From assembly GCF_016862895.1 (NCBI RefSeq), contig NZ_BONV01000005.1, forward strand, positions 282,325 through 346,324: a DNA stretch of 64,000 nucleotides, given 5' to 3'. The DNA comes from Planotetraspora kaengkrachanensis. GTDB taxonomy: Bacteria > Actinomycetota > Actinomycetes > Streptosporangiales > Streptosporangiaceae. Positions 61,666-64,000 of this stretch are shown piece after piece. Both the position numbers and the translations under genes were made by a program. Under the pieces are notes generated by a model. The model worked only from the letters and a program-made list of their open reading frames with translations. It had not been told where the DNA came from and ran no database searches. Each line of letters opens with the position of its first letter. Position 1 is the first letter of the stretch.

Positions 61666-62634
61666 TCACCTCTCGCAGTTCGGGTCGCCGGCCGTCTGGA
61701 AAGCGCCCTTCAGACGGCGGATCACGGCCTCCCGGGCGTCGGGAGGATCGATGACCTCGGCGTCAGGGCCGAGGCTGGCGATCCACCCGGCCAGCCGTTC
61801 GGGATCGGCGAAAGTGACCTCCGCCTCGTCCCACTCGCCCTGCCCCGTACGCACCGCCCGGGCCGCGTGCCGGAGACCCGCGCACGTGCCCTGCCGCACC
61901 TTGATCAGGGCGATCCTCTCGTTGGGCGCCTCCTGGAAGCCGACCATGGAGCGCAGATCCACGCCCTCGGGGACGGTGACGGCACCCGGCCGTCCCACGG
62001 GCGACACCGGACCGGTGATCCGGCTCAGCCGGAACACCCGGGGGGCGTTCCGATCACGGTCGTGGCCGACGGCGTACCAACGGCCGCCCCGGCTCACCAC
62101 CCCCCAGGGCTCGACGACCCGGGTGAGGACGGACTCGCTGCCCGCCGACCGGTAGGCGAAGGTGACCGCCCGGCGGTCCCGTACGGCCTCCCAGAGCGCG
62201 GGGAAGGCGGGGTCGCGGGTGTCCACCCTGACCTCGAGCGGGCTGTCGGCCAGGTCGGCGGGGGCTCCCGCCGCCTGGAGCTTGATCAGCGCGCCGCTGG
62301 CCGCCTCCGCGAGACTGGCCCGCTGCCACACCTGGGCCGCGAGGCCGATGACAGCGGCCTCGTCCGGCTCGAGGGTGATCTCGGGAAGCTCGTAGGCCTG
62401 CCGTACGATCCGGTAGCCGGGATCGTCCTCCCACGGGTCCCGGTGGACCTCGATGGGGATGCCGATCTCACGCAACTCGGTCTTGTCCCGCTCGAACATC
62501 CGCTGGAAGGCCTCGTCGTTCTCCGGGTCGTACCCGGGGACGGCGTGCCGGATCTGCTCGGCGCTCAGCGGCCGCCGCGTCGCGAGCAGGCAGATCACCA
62601 GATTGAGCAGCCGCTCGGTCTTCCGCCGCGACAT
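61666..62634 (-). CDS. pafB: PafB, WYL-domain DNA-damage regulator subunit
   Basis: This 322-residue partner of PafC begins MSRRKTERLLNLVICLLATR. It has the winged helix (LSAEQIRHAVPGYDPENDEA), a WYL domain (GVVSRGGRWYAVGHDRDRN) and a WCX-like C-terminal domain. GGGGAGG upstream of the ATG at 62634 is a strong ribosome-binding site. In other actinobacteria pafB and pafC follow the Pup ligase gene pafA; here the next gene on the far side is divergent, so pafA must be elsewhere. Confidence 0.93.
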   Translation of the reverse strand: MSRRKTERLLNLVICLLATRRPLSAEQIRHAVPGYDPENDEAFQRMFERDKTELREIGIPIEVHRDPWEDDPGYRIVRQAYELPEITLEPDEAAVIGLAAQVWQRASLAEAASGALIKLQAAGAPADLADSPLEVRVDTRDPAFPALWEAVRDRRAVTFAYRSAGSESVLTRVVEPWGVVSRGGRWYAVGHDRDRNAPRVFRLSRITGPVSPVGRPGAVTVPEGVDLRSMVGFQEAPNERIALIKVRQGTCAGLRHAARAVRTGQGEWDEAEVTFADPERLAGWIASLGPDAEVIDPPDAREAVIRRLKGAFQTAGDPNCER

Positions 62635-62673
62635 CGGGCCTCCCCTCCAGTCGAGAACGCTACCCTTTTCGGC

Positions 62674-63747
62674 GTGATCAGATGGCGCAAGGGCGAGGTG
62701 ACCAGGATCCGGCGCGAATGGCCGGGAGCCATGGAGCTGGACGTCACCCTCGACGAGGGAGAGTGCCGGGCACTCGCCTACCCCTCGCTGGTGGGACGCC
62801 CGGAGCCCGGAGACGCCGTGCTTCTCAACACGACCGCGCTGGCCATGGGCCTCGGTACGGGAGGTTACGCCATGGTGGTGGCCGTTCCCGACCGTTTGCC
62901 GGAAGATCCCTCCGGTCCCGGCCACCTGGTCAAGGCCCGCTACACCCCGCTGCAGGCCACCGTGCTCGGCGCGGACGAGCAGGACTCTCCGTACCACGAG
63001 GTCCTGAAGGACGCGGACTCGCTCGACGGCATGCCCGTCGTGATCGCCGACCTGCACTCGGCCCTGCCCGCGATCCTCTGCGGGTTCTACGCCGCCGCCG
63101 GACGGGACGCACGGGTGGCCTACGTCATGCTCGACGGCGGGGCGCTGCCCTCCTGGTTCTCCATGTCGTGTGCCGAGCTGCGGTCGCGCGACTGGCTGTG
63201 CGGCGTCGTGACGGTCGGGCAGGCGTTCGGCGGCGACGTCGAGGCGGTCACACTTCACACGGGGTTGCTCGCGGCCAGGCACGTGCTGAACGCCGACGTC
63301 GCGATCGTCACCCAGGGGCCCGGCAATCTGGGCACCGGGACCCGGTGGGGGTTCTCCGGCGTCTCCGCGGGCGAGGCCGTGAACGCGGCCGCCGTCCTGG
63401 CGGGCCGGCCCGTGGCCGCGCTCCGCGTCAGCGAAGGCGACAAACGGGAACGGCACATCGGGGTGTCCCATCACTCGCTCACGGCCTACGGCCGGGTCGC
63501 CTTGGCCCCCGCCCAGGTCGTCGTGCCGGAACTGCCCGATTCCTTCGGCGCGACGGTGCGCGAGCAGGCGGCCGCCCTCGCGGTACGGCACGAGCTCGTG
63601 AACGTGCCGGTCGACGGTCTCCATGAAGCTCTCCGTGACTCTCCCGTACGCCTGTCCACCATGGGCCGCAGCTTGGAAGAGGATCTCGCCTACTTCCTGA
63701 CCTCCGCCGCCGCAGGAAGGCACGCCGCAGCGCTGCTGAAGGCCTAG
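62674..63747 (+). CDS. DUF3866 family protein
   Basis: This 357-residue DUF3866 protein opens VIRWRKGEVTRIRREWPG and has conserved LDVTLDEGECRALAY, VIADLHSALPAIL, VAYVMLDGGALPSWFS and AIVTQGPGNLGTGTRWGF. The family has no known role; it is regularly found next to pafB/pafC in actinobacteria. No membrane segment is seen. The GTG at 62674 lies 7 nt after TACCCT, a -10-like hexamer, so the mRNA may be leaderless. It is divergent from pafB. Confidence 0.85.
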   Translation: MIRWRKGEVTRIRREWPGAMELDVTLDEGECRALAYPSLVGRPEPGDAVLLNTTALAMGLGTGGYAMVVAVPDRLPEDPSGPGHLVKARYTPLQATVLGADEQDSPYHEVLKDADSLDGMPVVIADLHSALPAILCGFYAAAGRDARVAYVMLDGGALPSWFSMSCAELRSRDWLCGVVTVGQAFGGDVEAVTLHTGLLAARHVLNADVAIVTQGPGNLGTGTRWGFSGVSAGEAVNAAAVLAGRPVAALRVSEGDKRERHIGVSHHSLTAYGRVALAPAQVVVPELPDSFGATVREQAAALAVRHELVNVPVDGLHEALRDSPVRLSTMGRSLEEDLAYFLTSAAAGRHAAALLKA

Positions 63748-63770
63748 CTGACCTAGCCTCCACGCGGTTC

Positions 63771-63854
63771 CTAGCCGGCACCGCACACGCCCTTGCAGGC
63801 AAGGTGCACGCCCTGGCCGGCACCGCGCACGTCCCGGCTGGCACGGCTCACGCC
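63771..63854. repeat. Four-copy 21-bp imperfect tandem repeat
   Basis: Units at 63771, 63792, 63813 and 63834 share the pattern C.GGC.GGCACCGC.CACGCC, with CACGCC the best conserved part. The array lies 24 bp after the DUF3866 stop. I see no gene between it and the window end. Confidence 0.65.
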
Positions 63855-64000
63855 GCGGCCACCACCACGCGGGCAGGCTCCGCCGTGTTCGCAGGAGTTC
63901 ATCCTGAGTGACCACTCCCCCGCCGATCATGTTCGCGTGGGGTGGTTGATGGGCCCTCCGGCGTTCCGGGCGGTGTTCCGGTCAGTGTTCCGGCTGGTGC

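Overview
The window is high-GC actinomycete chromosomal DNA. GTG and TTG starts, ATGA/GTGA start-stop overlaps, RbpA, PafB/PafC, HelY, a ppm1/lnt pair and a sugar ABC system with no ATPase of its own all point to a filamentous actinomycete. A Streptosporangiaceae-like genus is my guess; no rRNA or marker gene fixes the genus. I see no tRNA, rRNA, phage or transposase gene.

Layout. 0-4.8 kb: a ThDP-dependent enzyme (cut by the left edge), moeA, a ketopantoate-reductase-like gene and fdhD. Two copies of a 16-bp palindrome tie the first three together, and the content suggests C1/C2-acid or formate metabolism. 4.8-22.9 kb: an accessory stretch of regulator and target pairs (ArsR/SRPBCC, MarR/FAD monooxygenase, WYL/AlkZ-like glycosylase, a two-component system, a second WYL regulator and a DeoR regulator), with an S9 peptidase, an SDR and an unusual membrane-embedded hydrolase. 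23-29 kb: two transporters, a small membrane protein with a kinase-like N-lobe, and a MoxR-DUF58-VWA module. 29.2-36.4 kb: RNA methyltransferases, GDPD, an MFS transporter, sigmaR-promoted rbpA, fxsA, ppm1 and lnt, a conserved actinobacterial neighbourhood. 37-39.4 kb: a HelD/HelR-type RNA polymerase-recycling ATPase. 39.9-46.8 kb: a ROK-controlled sugar operon (binding protein, two permeases, GH4 glycosidase, BadF-type kinase). 46.9-54.8 kb: Lrp, alpha/beta hydrolase, acyl-CoA dehydrogenase, M24 peptidase, PAS-SpoIIE phosphatase, 5'-3' exonuclease and RNB ribonuclease. 54.9-63.7 kb: helY, lipid kinase, tatC, tatA, pafC, pafB and a DUF3866 gene, the block that usually flanks the Pup-proteasome locus; pafA itself is not in view.

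The most unusual signal is non-coding. A roughly 53-bp imperfect repeat, each unit opening with GTGATCATGCACAGGTTCG and carrying an ACCTGC core 15 bases later, forms arrays at two places 16.5 kb apart (about 22.9-23.1 kb and 39.46-39.78 kb). The second array is built as two converging runs bounded by perfect 20-bp inverted repeats. Other non-coding points of interest are a cluster of DnaA-box-like sites, a five-copy 12-13-bp array before the SpoIIE phosphatase, a hairpin that may bridge a Shine-Dalgarno to the GH4 start, and several clean operator palindromes between divergent genes.
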